A stretch of DNA of 64,000 bases from Globodera rostochiensis (lineage: Eukaryota > Nematoda > Chromadorea > Rhabditida > Heteroderidae): positions 434,001-498,000 of the forward strand of contig JAEVLN010000014.1 of NCBI GenBank assembly GCA_018350325.1, in the 5' to 3' direction. The notes beneath the pieces are model-generated. The model worked only from the letters and a program-made list of their open reading frames with translations. It ran no database searches and had not been told where the DNA came from. Positions 47,515 to 59,600 of this stretch are shown here, one piece after another. Position 1 is the first letter of the stretch. Every line of letters starts with the position of its first letter. Position numbers and translations under genes: made by a program.

Positions 47515-50500
47515 ATGAGAGGGGTCACCAGACGCAAAAACAGACAGCCGGCGCTGCAGGACGACAGCGGGTCCAGCAATGGCGATAAAACGTGAGCTTT
47601 TAAAAATGATCGTGTTATGTACCCAAAAAAATCCTATTAAAAAATTTTGTATGCTTTATGCTTTGCTTACAAATTAGTCGGTAACCAAATGATGTAACAA
47701 TGTTTGCTACATATACCCTGGAAAAGGGGACTTACAACGTTAATCTTTAGGGCTGGGATTTAAAAGTCCAATTCGGATGAAAAGCTCAAAAATGTGTTGT
47801 TACGTTGGACTTTGGAACAGAAATGCAATAAAAGACGAAATTTTGAGAATTTTGGAGCTTATCATGGCAGACACATTGATACAAATATTTGGCCTTTTTT
47901 GGTACATATAAATCCCAGCCCTATTAATCATAGGTCACAGCCTGGAAATTTGGCCAATTTAACTGGGATTTTTTTGTACTTTTCGAAAAACCGGGATAAG
48001 ATAAATGGCTAAACATGAGAACCTTGCTATTGGTTTTTGGGTGTGAGATGTGCGTGAAATTGAATGGGGATGGTTGGAAATGAAGAACACAGTTGGTTGT
48101 GGCTGGGGGGGGGGAAGGGATGTGGTATTTGGGCGGTACTGAGAATCGGGTCCGCTTGCTTCTTACTTTTCTTCTTATTATTCCCCCTTTTGCTGCCTGT
48201 GTTCATTTCATCGTTGTCTCTCTCATCAGCCCTTGGGGGTTTCTGATGTTGTTGTTTTTTTACGTCATTTATTTGCCACGTGTTTTGTGAGATAATACAT
48301 TAGTCGTGATAAGAATGTGCACGGGGATGTTGGAAAAGTTTTTTTGTTGCCAAAACCTTTTGGTTCATTTCGTCAATTCTTTGATTCTCCAAACAAAAAA
48401 AAGTTTTTTTTTTTTTTTTTGCAAAGTCCGACTTTTTTTCGTTTTTATTTTTTGATTTCGTGTTTCAATATAATCCAAAATTGAGTTGTTGTGGCCTGAT
48501 CATTGAACAGGACCCAACACAAATAACAGGAATACTGCTTGGAAAAATTTTTGCTTTGAAACCAGCCCATTGGCGAATTTTGTAAATTTTTTTAATGATT
48601 TAAATTTTTGTATTCAGAACGCCGGCATCTGATGGGCCGCCAGAGGAATGGCGTCTTGAAGCGGCCATTGTTTCGCTGTTGACGCTTACGGATGGCGACA
48701 ATCGCCTTATTTGTCCGCCATTTCGAGTGCTTCCCACCCCGGAGGTTGTTTTTGATCATTTCATTTGTGGAATTTATTTTCACTTTTTTCTGGAATCATT
48801 GTTTCCGTTTCCATGTCTAAATTTTGGGAAAATTCTAACCGGACTTTGTTAAATTGTCTTATGCGTTTTTAGGAATTTCCTCTCTATTACGAGCATGTCA
48901 AGAATCCCATTGACCTGAAGCGTATTGCCGAGCGCGTGCGGGCCGGCCATTATACAGATTGGGCTGCGCTGGAGGCGGACATTCAGCTGATGTGCCAAAA
49001 TGCGAAGGTTTGTTCATCAAAATTTTTTTAAAGATATAAATTTTGAAGAAAAAAAACTTAAAGTGCAAAAGTTTAGGATTTTAACGAGTCGGGCTCCATG
49101 GTCCACAAGGATTCTGCCCTTTTGCTCAACCAGTTCCGAATGCGTGCCGGGGAACTTGCGGAGGCACGCCGCTTCAGCACGCGAGTGTACGATTTTATGG
49201 ATTGTTTTTTGAGTTTGTAAGAGAAAAAGAAAATAATTCTGTACCTCGGACATCAGTTGAAAATTTATATGAATTTTTTCAGCCAACCTTTTTTTACACA
49301 ATTTTTGATGCATTTCACAGTTGTTACAAATTCACTCATTCACTGTTTTTTAAGTCTTGCCCGGAACAAAGAGAACATTGATGAGCTGTTGCGCTCAACT
49401 GCCTCTGAGGTTGACCAGTTCAGCGAGGACTCGGAGGAGGACGAAGACTCCGAGCGCAGTGATGACCTCAAGTGGCGCCTCTACTGGACAATTCGCAATT
49501 TTGACGTTGTTGACGGCGTGCCGTTGTGCGAGAATTTCATGGAGTTGCCCAGCAAAAGGTGTGAAAAAAACTTTACTAAAAAGAAACTTTTCTGTGCTTT
49601 ACCCTCCTCCCTTTTTTGTGATTTCAAAAACATGCTCATGCCTCCGCCCTTTTTTCAGGAGCTATCCTGACTATTACGAGGAGATTGAACGTCCGATGTC
49701 ATTGTATATGATCAATAAGAAGTTGAAGCGGGACCAGTATGGCACCGGTGCACAACAGCAGCTGCACGGACTCGTTCAGGATCTGTTGTTGGTGTTCGAC
49801 AATGCCTGCTCCTATAACATTGAGGAATCAGGCATTTACGAGGCCGCCCAGCGGTTGCGCAAATTGACACTTCAAATGACGAAAAAGTTGGAGGACACGA
49901 TCAAAATGACGTCCCAAAAAGGTGTGACAAATACAAAATTGCGGCGTAACTTAAAAGAAGTCAATTGCAGCACATTTCAAAAAATTTTAAAGAAATCATT
50001 TTGCAAACTTTTTTTGTTTTCAGGCCCTATAACAGTCAAGCAAGAAGTGGAAGATGAGGAGAAGCAGCAACAACATTCCCCGGTGTCGACATCGCCGAAA
50101 CTTAATGGCACAGTGCCACCTTCTGCCAAACGTCGAAAAATTGTGTCGGCCGTCCCAGTTCGACTGCCACTGAAAAGAGAGGCATCGACAAAGGGTCAAA
50201 AGGTTGGGGAGGCTACACGTTGCAACTTAATAACTTGAGCTTACAAAATTTACTCTAACACTCGCTCTCTTCCAACTTAAATTGTTGCCCTTAAACCAGG
50301 CAATCAAACAGATGGTAGACAGTGATTTTGACGAGTTTGATGATGATGTTCATCAGCAGCAAGGACGGCCACAACAACAGGGCATGAACTCCAATGAGCA
50401 GCTCCAGCAACGAACTGCTGCACTGAACAAAAAGAAAACGGATGAACAAATGAGCACCATGGCATCAGCCAAACCGTCGTTGTCCATTATGTCGGAAAAA

Positions 50501-52548
50501 TGCGATGGCATGGACAATTGTGCCAATTCGGTGCCCTCAGCAGCGTCAGCTACAGCTCCAAAACAGCGGTACAATCGAGCACCGCGTCGTGTCAACACGG
50601 ATGGCACACCAATGGAGCGATTGAAGCCGGGCCGCAAGTCGGTTGACGAACTGCGTGAGAAGTTTGCTCAAAAGTTGACGGCGGTGTGGCAGGACGTGTG
50701 CGATTTGAAGGTAATACTTTTTGCTGGGTTGCCGGCTTGACGTGCCATTTTCAGATGGGCAACCGGTCGTTATCGGAACCATTCCTGTACCTGCCGTGTG
50801 AGAAGGCGTTTCCCGACTACTACCGTACCATCGCCAAGCCCATCTCGTTGATGTGCATTCAGCGCAAGATCAAGGAACAGCGATACGCGGACTCAGACGA
50901 ACTGCTTGCTGACTTACGGCTGATGTTTGCGAATGCACATGTTTTCAACAAGCCGAGTTCGCAGATTTGCACGGATGCTACCATTCTGGAATCGGTTGCG
51001 GTTGGCTCCATGAACGCACAAACGGAGGGTATCACACTCTTCTACCCGTACAGGCGCACCGACAAGGAATGGACCGAACAGTCGTCCATTGAGTAAGCAT
51101 TTTTTTTTGTTGTTAAAAAGCTTACATTATACCCTTTTTTAAGGAAAAGTCCGTTGAAAATGAAAAAGAAGGGAGCCGCCATCGCTTCAACAAATGCTAC
51201 CAATTCGTCAACAGCAGCGACAACAAATTGCACACCGTCTTCATCACATTCATCAGTACCGGCTGCTATTCTTGCCACGCCCGTGCCAAACGCCGTCGTC
51301 GCGATGGGTGACAATGCCGTCAACGGCTGCAACAACACCAAACCCCAAGTGCTTCTGCATGCGTTAAACGGCGCAGGGGTCCCCCCGTATCAACAACAAC
51401 ACTTTCAGCCAAACCAACATCAACAAATTGTTGTCCAACAACAGCAGCCGCAAATGCCGTCGTCGTCAATAAGTGCTGCAAAACAACATTTTTTCCCGTC
51501 AACGTCAGCACTGATTAATGGCATGCCGCCAAATGCGACGGTGCAGCAAGTGCTCAACGGTGGGACAATTGCAGGTATGGATTGATGAGTGCATGTTAAT
51601 AATATTATTCTGAAATATAAAACCTTTTTTATTTAGCTTCATCCTCCACTTCAGCACAATCGACGACAGCAGCGGTATCACATTTGCAACAGCAACTCCA
51701 GCATGCTCAAGCAGTCCAACAACAATCGCAGTTTCAAAGCAACTCTGCTGCTCATGTTCAGCCATCACTGTCAACAACAACAGTTGCCACTGCTGCTTTG
51801 TCTCAACAACTGCCGGGCACTAGCAGTCATGCAGCCGCTAATGCATCTACAACAATGGTTCAACAACAGCAACAGGTGATGCACGACAGAAGGGAGCGGG
51901 TGTGATTTTATCAACAATTTAAAATTTTCAGTTGATCATTGATCCCGGTCGAACAGTGGTCAAAGCGGTGCCTAAAATGGCTGACCCTGTTTTTGTTGAA
52001 CCGTCCACTTCAGTGAAGGTCCAACGTGTGCTTCATTCAGAGGCTTACGTGAGGTCGAGACTACAAAAATTGTGTTCGAATTTACATTTATTGTTTCAGA
52101 TACATTGAGTCAATGTACAACGGTGTTGGTGGTAACAAAGCGCAGAGGACTGTCAGCAAATGGGACAAGAACCTGCAGGCAACGCAGCGGAACACAACCA
52201 GCTCCACCTCCGTGCACTTTGGTGGCATCAGCAGCAACAGTGCCAATAGGAGACAACTGGCACAGGATTGGATAAGGGTGAGTGGCATATGAAATTTTCT
52301 GAAACCCATGAACAAATCAGTTGTCATCCAACGGTTCAAAGCATCGGGAGGAGGAGCTGATGCGAGCATTGTGGAAGTTGCGCGATCAGCTCATCGAGGG
52401 CACCACCGGAATCGCGAGGCATGCCGAATTGCCAGCTGATGAGCCACCTACGGCGCCGAGCAGTTCCGGCACCAGTGCCAGTGGTAGTGGCAGCAGCAGG
52501 AATAAGGCGGGAGGATCATCCACTTTAGCTGAGAAGAAAGGCGGCTGA
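47515..52548 (+). CDS. pbrm-1: Polybromo gene A: three bromodomains plus PBRM1 C-terminal tail
   Basis: A PBAF (SWI/SNF) chromatin-targeting subunit that binds acetylated histones. Fourteen exons keep one frame (3042 nt, 1013 aa): 47515-47591, 48618-48744, 48873-49007, 49077-49186, 49355-49558, 49659-49921, 50024-50202, 50300-50710, 50755-51092, 51144-51574, 51637-51875, 51932-52053, 52100-52277, 52321-52548. Bromodomains fall at about residues 36-147, 182-300 and 482-600. Each keeps the acetyl-lysine-binding Asn (NAKDFNESGS, NACSYNIEES, NAHVFNKPSS). The tail is Gln/Ser-rich and ends with HSEAYVRYIES, VSKWDKNL and ALWKLRDQLIE, as in the PBRM1 C-terminus. Missing compared with animal polybromo: bromodomains 4-6, both BAH domains and the HMG box. 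Residues ~688-1013 are a near copy of gene B. Confidence 0.93.
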
Positions 52549-53170
52549 AATTTGCGTCGCAACACTGACCTGAGCTGATCTTCGAAATTGACGCACAAAT
52601 TTTTATCTCAATCTCATCAATGTCCGTCCGTCATTGCTTTTCGCAATTTGCAAATTTTTATTACACCATTTTACTGTGTTTTGTAACTTAAATTCAATGA
52701 AAATTATCCATTATAGTAAATTGTTTTGGTGAGAGAATGGCGGGTCATTTTCCATCATTGAATGCTGTGGTTTCTGGGGACATTTTAATTTACAAAATCA
52801 AAAATCGAGTTTTCTTAAAACCCTCTGGTCTATTTAACCCTAAGCCCAGCTTGACTGATCTCGCCATTTTTTCTCTTTCCTAAGCTGCTCCAACCCTCGT
52901 TCCATGGACATTGTTTGTTTTATTGTCATCACCTTTATTCCTCATCATCCATAAATCACGAATTTGCCTGTCTTTGTTCTTGAAATATCAAATCAGATTT
53001 CGTCATCGCACTTAATTTATTTGGGGAAAAAGAAGAGAATATATTGACCATTTTTTCATTGCTGACAACCAAACATTTAGAAAATTGCATTATTTTATTT
53101 TTTATTGTTTTGCGTACACATTTCATATTTTGTACATCTTTTTGTGTCTAATGTTCGAAGTTGAATTGAT
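51364..53170 (+). repeat. Segmental duplication, copy A
   Basis: From mid-exon 10 of gene A through its last exon and 3' flank, the sequence matches 62178 onward. Left boundary: TTAAACGGCGCAGGGG at 51364 and 62178. The last four coding exons (767 nt) differ by four substitutions, one of them in the stop codon; intron 10 is identical. Homology weakens after ~53047 but returns at ~53148 (CTAATGTTCGAAGTTGAATT), a stretch also found at the window end. Confidence 0.95.
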
Positions 53171-53671
53171 TGGATGTAAAAAGTGGGTTAATTTTCTCAG
53201 TAAATGGAATGAAATGTGTGTGTGTTACAAGGGCCGTCGCGCGGTCCAAAAATCCGGCGGTTGCGTCGCGGTTGAAAAAATGCTCAAAAATTTTCTTCAA
53301 TTCGTGAATTGCTTTTTTTGTTTAAGCAAATTTTGCTCAATTACTGCACGAATGCTCAACAAATTCATCAAATCGACAGGTCTGTGTGTTAAGAACGCGT
53401 TTTCGTGCCGTTTTTGTGGGTGACAGTTTTGGTTCATAGGGTCGGGGGAATATTTCACTGCCATCGGTCATATTTTCAAAAATTTGCCAAATGGATTTGG
53501 CGTACCATAAAGTTATGAAGGGGGGAGCATTCGATTGTTGCTAAGGACGCGTTGATTTAGTTGTTGTTGTTGACACATTCATTTTGAATTCAATTTTTAT
53601 TCATATTTTTAGTACTATAGTTCCGTTGCCGGCACTGCGCGAAATTTCGGCACGGCCCATGTGACGCGTGG
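52549..53671. other. Interval between polybromo genes A and B
   Basis: This is the 3' flank of gene A (partly duplicated downstream of gene B) followed by ~500 bp before gene B. A 112-codon frame at 53085-53423 has no supporting features. A TTTTTAG acceptor at 53612 precedes the gene B start codon by 60 bases and may receive a spliced leader. No bromodomain or BAH exon was found. Confidence 0.55.
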
Positions 53672-56600
53672 ATGGGCAACGATTTTGACGACTTTGCTAA
53701 GCACTACATGTCCGGACTTGGCGACACCAATCCGGAATTGTTCAACGTCAGTTTTTTTTATAGTAATTAAATATAGTAATTAAATAAAATACTAAAAGCA
53801 TTTTGACATGTGGGCAAGGAGACATTTTGTCCGTGGGACATTTTGAGCGCGTTTCCGTTAGGGGCCGAAATGAACATTTTGTCCATGGGACCCCCTTTTA
53901 TAGTGTGCCTTTTTTCAACACTTTTGGATCTCTAAATCATCATAAATGAGTGAGAGCTTATGAGAATGAATGAATGAATTGCATTGATTGTGGTGATGAA
54001 TTCTAGAAGCAGAAAAATGGGAAATGTGCTGTTTTGTTTTTGCCATAGAACAATAGTCGGTGAGAGAGTATTCTTCGAGAGATTGTATGTTTGAGTAGAG
54101 AGAGAGAGAGAGTGTTGGGGCGTTACGCCCGCGGCGCGACAGATTTATTTTCGTTTTCGTTCCTCCCACATCGTTCCTCTCTCTCTCCCCTCCCCTTCCC
54201 TTTTCTTTCTCTGTCTTTCACATTCTGCATTTTGATACACTCTACCCTCGGCCTCCATCTTCTTCGCCGCCTAGTTAGTATATAGTTTGGTGAAGGAGGG
54301 AGGGGGGAGAGGGGAATTTTCCGTCCCTTCCTTCAGGTCGTCGTCTCCCTTTTGTCCCTTTATCCATCCATCCAACACACAGCGCATTGCTCGTGCTGCT
54401 GTTGGTGTTGGTGGTGGTTGTTGAGAAGGCAGCGGTGGATTCTGCTGCCGCATCACCAACTCAGGGACTGCCCGATGAAGTGTGGGGGGAGGGGGGGGGG
54501 ATAAAGAAAGGAACCAGCGCTGGGAATGGGTAAAGAAACTTTCGCTTTCACGGTGTGCGACGGGACTGGGGCCGCGCACCGTGATTCGCGCGGCACTCTT
54601 TTTTTTGCGCGATCTGCGACCGCGAGGTTTTTTCGATTTGCGGCCCCCCCCCCTCCCTGATACGCGCGATGGTTCACCTATCTTTTCTTTTCTACTACCC
54701 CTTTCTCCTCCCTTCCCTTCGAATTCCATCCTCTTTTGTACATATGTACATATTTAACACATTTGGGTGGCGCTGATTTGTGAGGGCGGTGGACTAGAGG
54801 CAGCAGCACACGCTTTGTGCAAGTACTGCTTCGGCTCCTCGTTGCCTGTTTTTGGCATTGTCGCGGTTTGGGCGCGCGCGCGCGCATTGTCGGTTTGAGC
54901 GCGCGTTTATCGCTTTCCTCGGCCAAACGCTGCCTGGTAGCTAAGCAGCAGCTGTTTTCCCTTCCTGCTCCCTTCGTTGACTGAGCCGTTTCTCTGTCCT
55001 CTTCTCTATCTCTCCGCTTCTTGGACTTTTGGCCTTCCCCCTCCCTCCCTTCGTGCGCTTACGCTCTCGCTAATTTTGGGCTGCGTGCTGCAATTAATAT
55101 ATGCGCTAAACTGTGCAGTGCAGCGCGGTGTTGCGCGACACAAATGCCAGCGGATGAACAGCGAGCGCGCGCCCTCGCTTGCTGCTGCTGCTGCTGCTGC
55201 TGGACGGAGTTGTAGTTGGTAGGAGAGGAGATGATGTTTGGTTTTGTTAGCGCGTGAATGAGAAATGTGTGATGTGTATGCTTCCTTTTATACGACCCCT
55301 CCCCCTCCCCCTTCCCTCCCCTCATTAATTTGCTTGTTGAAACCCGCAGAGACATGTTCGTGGTTTTTTGCGCATGCCCCGGGCACTCACACCATTTAAA
55401 AAAGCCTATGGGCTCCGCCGACGTTGAAATGGTTTTTTACATCATAATTTGAAATTGTCAGATTTTTTAATATTGAAAGATTGTTTGGAAAAGAGAAATT
55501 AAGAGTCTTTCAATATTTTAGTGAATTAAAAAAGCTCGAGAGACCGGTTTTTTTGATGGGAAATTTCTTAAAAAAGAAGCGATGAAGTTTTCTCGAGTGA
55601 AGAAAAGTTTGAAAAAAACAGTTTTGTTATTAAATTTTTATTTCGCATTTGCAGTCCATTCAAAGGCACTAAAATTCGATCTAATTCCAGAATTTTTCGG
55701 AGGGTAAAAAAGCTTTGGTAAAATGTCCCACAATAAAACTGTTCATTCCCCCCCCCCGCCGAATGCGCTCCAACTCAAAACCTCTAGAACAGCTAGTTCT
55801 CCATATCTTTCTGTGTGGCCATGTTTGGCGTTACATTTGCTCCACCCCTAATTTGGGAGTTAACTTTTCATTTGTTCCAGTCGGAGTTCTTTCTACCCGT
55901 GAACACTTCAATTTTTCAACATTTTGTTAAAATTACCCAAGTTGTTTTCAGCGTTGGGTTTTATCACTCAATAAAAAAACTAAACAACGCATTTTACACG
56001 TGGGCAAGTTGACATTTTGTCCGGGGACCTTTTGTTCATGGGACATTTTGACTAGTGACGCTTTGTCCGCTGGATATTTTGAACGATTTTCCGTTAGGTG
56101 ATATTTTGATAGCGTGCCAACTATAAATCTACTTTGTTACGGTTTTCTTTCTCGGTTACTCTAGTAGACACATTGTCCCAAATGTTCGGAGATTTCTCTC
56201 CATTATACACTTTGCCTTAAAACGCTCGCGGCGTTAACTCTGGTCAATGCTAATCTGCCCATTCTCCGAACGTCACTCACTCATTCATTCACTTCTCTGG
56301 GCACCCCCAAGTGAGAAAGAAGTGAAATGGTGTGGGTTGGTAGAGAGAGAAGCGCAAGCATTCGTCAGTCACAGAATCAGAGTGAACCAACCGCGCTGAC
56401 GGGCATGCGTGCGTGCGTGCGCTAAGGCTGATGCTGCGGAACGAGGCGCGTGCGCCTATTCACTCGCTGCCAATCTATAACCGCACGCGTTTGGGGGTAG
56501 GGATGGAAGTCGCTGATTGGTTGTGTGCCTCCTCATTCTGACGAAAGATGGGGTTGTTCGCTTCTCTAATCTGCTGCACAAAAAGACAAGTCCTGCATAA

Positions 56601-59600
56601 TGTTGGGGGTGGGTGATTTTGGTTCCCTTCCATTTCCCCAATTCCCCCCACAGCGCTGCTGCCTTTCCCCTCCCCCACCCCCCACGACTAGCGCTACAAC
56701 CACCACCACCAGCACCAATCCTTCTCCACTCAGAGACATCATATAACCAAACCCACCCACCCAGCCATCCCGCTCTGCTGCTGCTGCTGCTGCTGCTGTT
56801 GTCTTCGACGCGACCACTGCTGCCTTCCAGCAAGCAATTGCTCCTGCTGCTGCTCTGTCCCGGAGGGCACTAAGTCATCGTCAAACAGCAGCGGCGGGGA
56901 GAGCCAACCATCCAGTCAGCAGCAACAGCAGCAAGCAGTAGGTACACACACACACAACAGGCAGCCTGCCTGCCTGCATATTAGACTGCTGCTGCTGCTT
57001 TACCGACCGACATTCTGTCGTGTATCGTGTCAACCAACCGAATCCCCCCCCCCTTCTTCCTCCCCCCACATTCTCATCCCACTTGCGCCGAATGCGAGGC
57101 TGGTGAGTAGGGGGGCAGCAGGCAGATAGGTAGTGAAGGGATGGCTCTGCTCTCTGCTGTAGGCGAAGACACTATTTAATGGTTTTCTTCGCTTTACTTG
57201 GACTGGCTGCTTGCTTGATTTGAGTTGTAAGGAGGAGGGAGGGGGAGTAAGTGGTTGGCTAGTCCGTTAATTTTTCGGTTATGTATCTGTGTCTACGCAT
57301 ATGGTTGGGGACCTTTCTCATCCCCTTTTTGCTGCTGTTGATGCATGCTCTTCCTTCCCTGTGTGGGTGGGGTTGGTTGTATGTATTGGTGATGGATGTG
57401 CTGTGTGGAGGTAGGAGGAGGAGGAGGAAAAGAGTAGGATTGCATAAAAGGGATAGTAAGAGTAGAGTAGCCGGCGATTTGATGCACACTGAACGTACGA
57501 GAAAAAGCACCGTCCCTTCCGGCACGCTTTTTAACAAGATCAGTTTGTCTGTCGCCCACGGTGACTTAGAAACACTGTAACTTAACTCCCTTCCAACGAA
57601 TTTAATCAAACAATTTTGGCATACAATTGGGAGGATGATTTTTGTAATAGCTAAATCTCGTAGACTCCCCAGAAGCAGAGTTTGAGTGTTTCTGGTCATA
57701 ACTGAGTAAAATGTTACTGGAGTTGAACTGTGTGAGAGTGCTGAACGAGTCGTCCCGGTCTGATTTACACCTACGACTTTTTTTTGGTTTTGGTTATTTT
57801 GTGAAGACTGTTTCAATCCAACCTAACCACCAATAAATGGTGTGATCATAGCCACTGTCTTGTAGATTTACACACTGCTTTAATATAGGTTCTTCTCTAT
57901 CCCCGTTTGATCAATGTTTTACCGGTATGAAATTTGTTCAAAACCTGCTCGTTTTAAAGAACGCATAAGAAATGTTTTTTGACATTTTGTGTGTCGATTT
58001 TCTCCTATTCTTAAATTGGATAGAGAATGCGGATGAGAATGCTCACCGTCCACCCCCCTGTCCTTATCCGTAAAAATTGCGTGAAAAGAAATGGGGAGCG
58101 GCGAGTGGAGAGGGGGGGGGGGGGTTCCCTGACCCTTCGCAACAGCCTCAGCAGCAAGCTGCCCTTTACCCCCCCCCCCCCCGCCTTCCTTCCGCCAGCC
58201 GCCGATGTGTGTGGTTGGTGGCTCTGTGGAGGGCAGCCGAGTCGAACATGCAGCAGGCAGAAAGTGTGGATGGTGGTGGGTATGATGTACACACACATAT
58301 ATACATATATATATTTTTGGAAGTGGGGGGAAGGTGTGATGAGCAAGAATGAAAGCGATGAGTGATGGAGGGGCGATGATGACGTCGTTTTTCCGTTTCA
58401 ACCACCGCCTCCCCCCCCCCCTCCCTCCTTCCGTTCGTTCGTTTTGAGGCAGCCAACTCCGCCGCCGCGTCCACCTCAGTCCCATTCTTTCCCCTTCCTC
58501 TTTAACTTTTTGTGCAGCTTTTCTGTTTGTCCCAGAAGCATTCCGTGGGTGGGGCACGCCCGAAGAGCGGCGGGTTGGCCTTTCCTGATCTTTTGAACGC
58601 ACCTTTTACGCTCATTTGTTTACTTACAAGAACAAAAATTATTTATTTTTTCTTCTTGGAAATTATCCTGTAAATTTAAATTGTGGAAATCCATTGTTCC
58701 GATTTAAAAAACAATATTTTATAATTTTTTAGACTGCTTTTGCAACCCATTCTCTCCTCTTCTTCCCACTTTCAGCAATACAATTTGTCCAACAAAGTTG
58801 CGGAGGATGAATTTTTCTGCTTTCAACAATCTCTGACAATGGAAAAAGTGAATTTTAATTTTTTTTTTTATAGACAATTATTCTGTGCAATTTCTAACGA
58901 ATTTTTTTGTGCCAAAAAGTTTATTAAGAGGGGGCGGGGGACTGATTTTCATTGATAGAAATATTTAAATTTCAATTTTTAAGAATCAATTTTATAGGTT
59001 CTCTCACCTTTGGTGCTGAACCCGAGCACCAGTGATCACCCGTTGCCGATCAGTCACAGTGAGCTGGACGGCGAACCGCACTTTCTCCATAAACAACTGC
59101 AACAGCAGCAGCAACAACGCTCTGGCCGAACTCCACCACACGCCGTCGCCGCCTCTGTTGTTGTTGATCATCCGACGTTCAACGCTTATGCTAACGACTT
59201 TGACGACGACGACGATGTTGTTGCACATCATATGGATGATGTTGACGGCGTGGTATGTCTTTTTTTTTAAACAATTTTTTTAAAAAAGTCAAAAAAAAAT
59301 TGCATACAATTTGATTTATAATATTGCTAAAAAAACAAAGATTTATGAGATTTGGATCAATTTCACAAAAACCCATATTCAATTTCCTACAAATTTTTGA
59401 CTGCACAAAAAATTTTGCGATCACATCCCGCCGGTCTTAAAACAGAATATAAATTTTTGATTAAATTTTCAATGATAAACACGTAAAAGTTGCTTATGGT
59501 GGATTAACGAAAGAACGGGTAGTTAATGGAACATCCTTCTCTACAGATGGGTTTTGGTGCCAACGGACCGGAGGAGCATGAGGTTTACGACTATCATCCT

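Larger units (their letters stand above)
53747..58775. other. First intron of polybromo gene B, repeat-dense
   Basis: This 5-kb stretch contains two copies of the ACATTTTGTCC element, GA/CT tracts (~54095, ~54180), GCT/CAG runs (55180-55202, 56770-56800, 56985-57000), TA/CA microsatellites (~58285-58312) and many C or G homopolymers. Long open frames on both strands here follow these repeats. I searched for bromodomain and BAH motifs and found none. Confidence 0.6.

Noticed and set aside
49257..50238. Extended plus-strand frames of 137 and 293 codons reading through introns
   Set aside because: They run through introns with clear donors and acceptors; the spliced bromodomain exons explain the coding signal.
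54271..54729. 152-codon minus-strand frame
   Set aside because: Low-complexity Arg/Ser/Pro translation of repeats within an intron; no conserved motif.
57259..58602. Long minus-strand frames (185 and 227 codons)
   Set aside because: Repeat-driven (C runs, His/Pro/Arg-rich translation) inside the first intron of polybromo gene B; no motif or splice structure.
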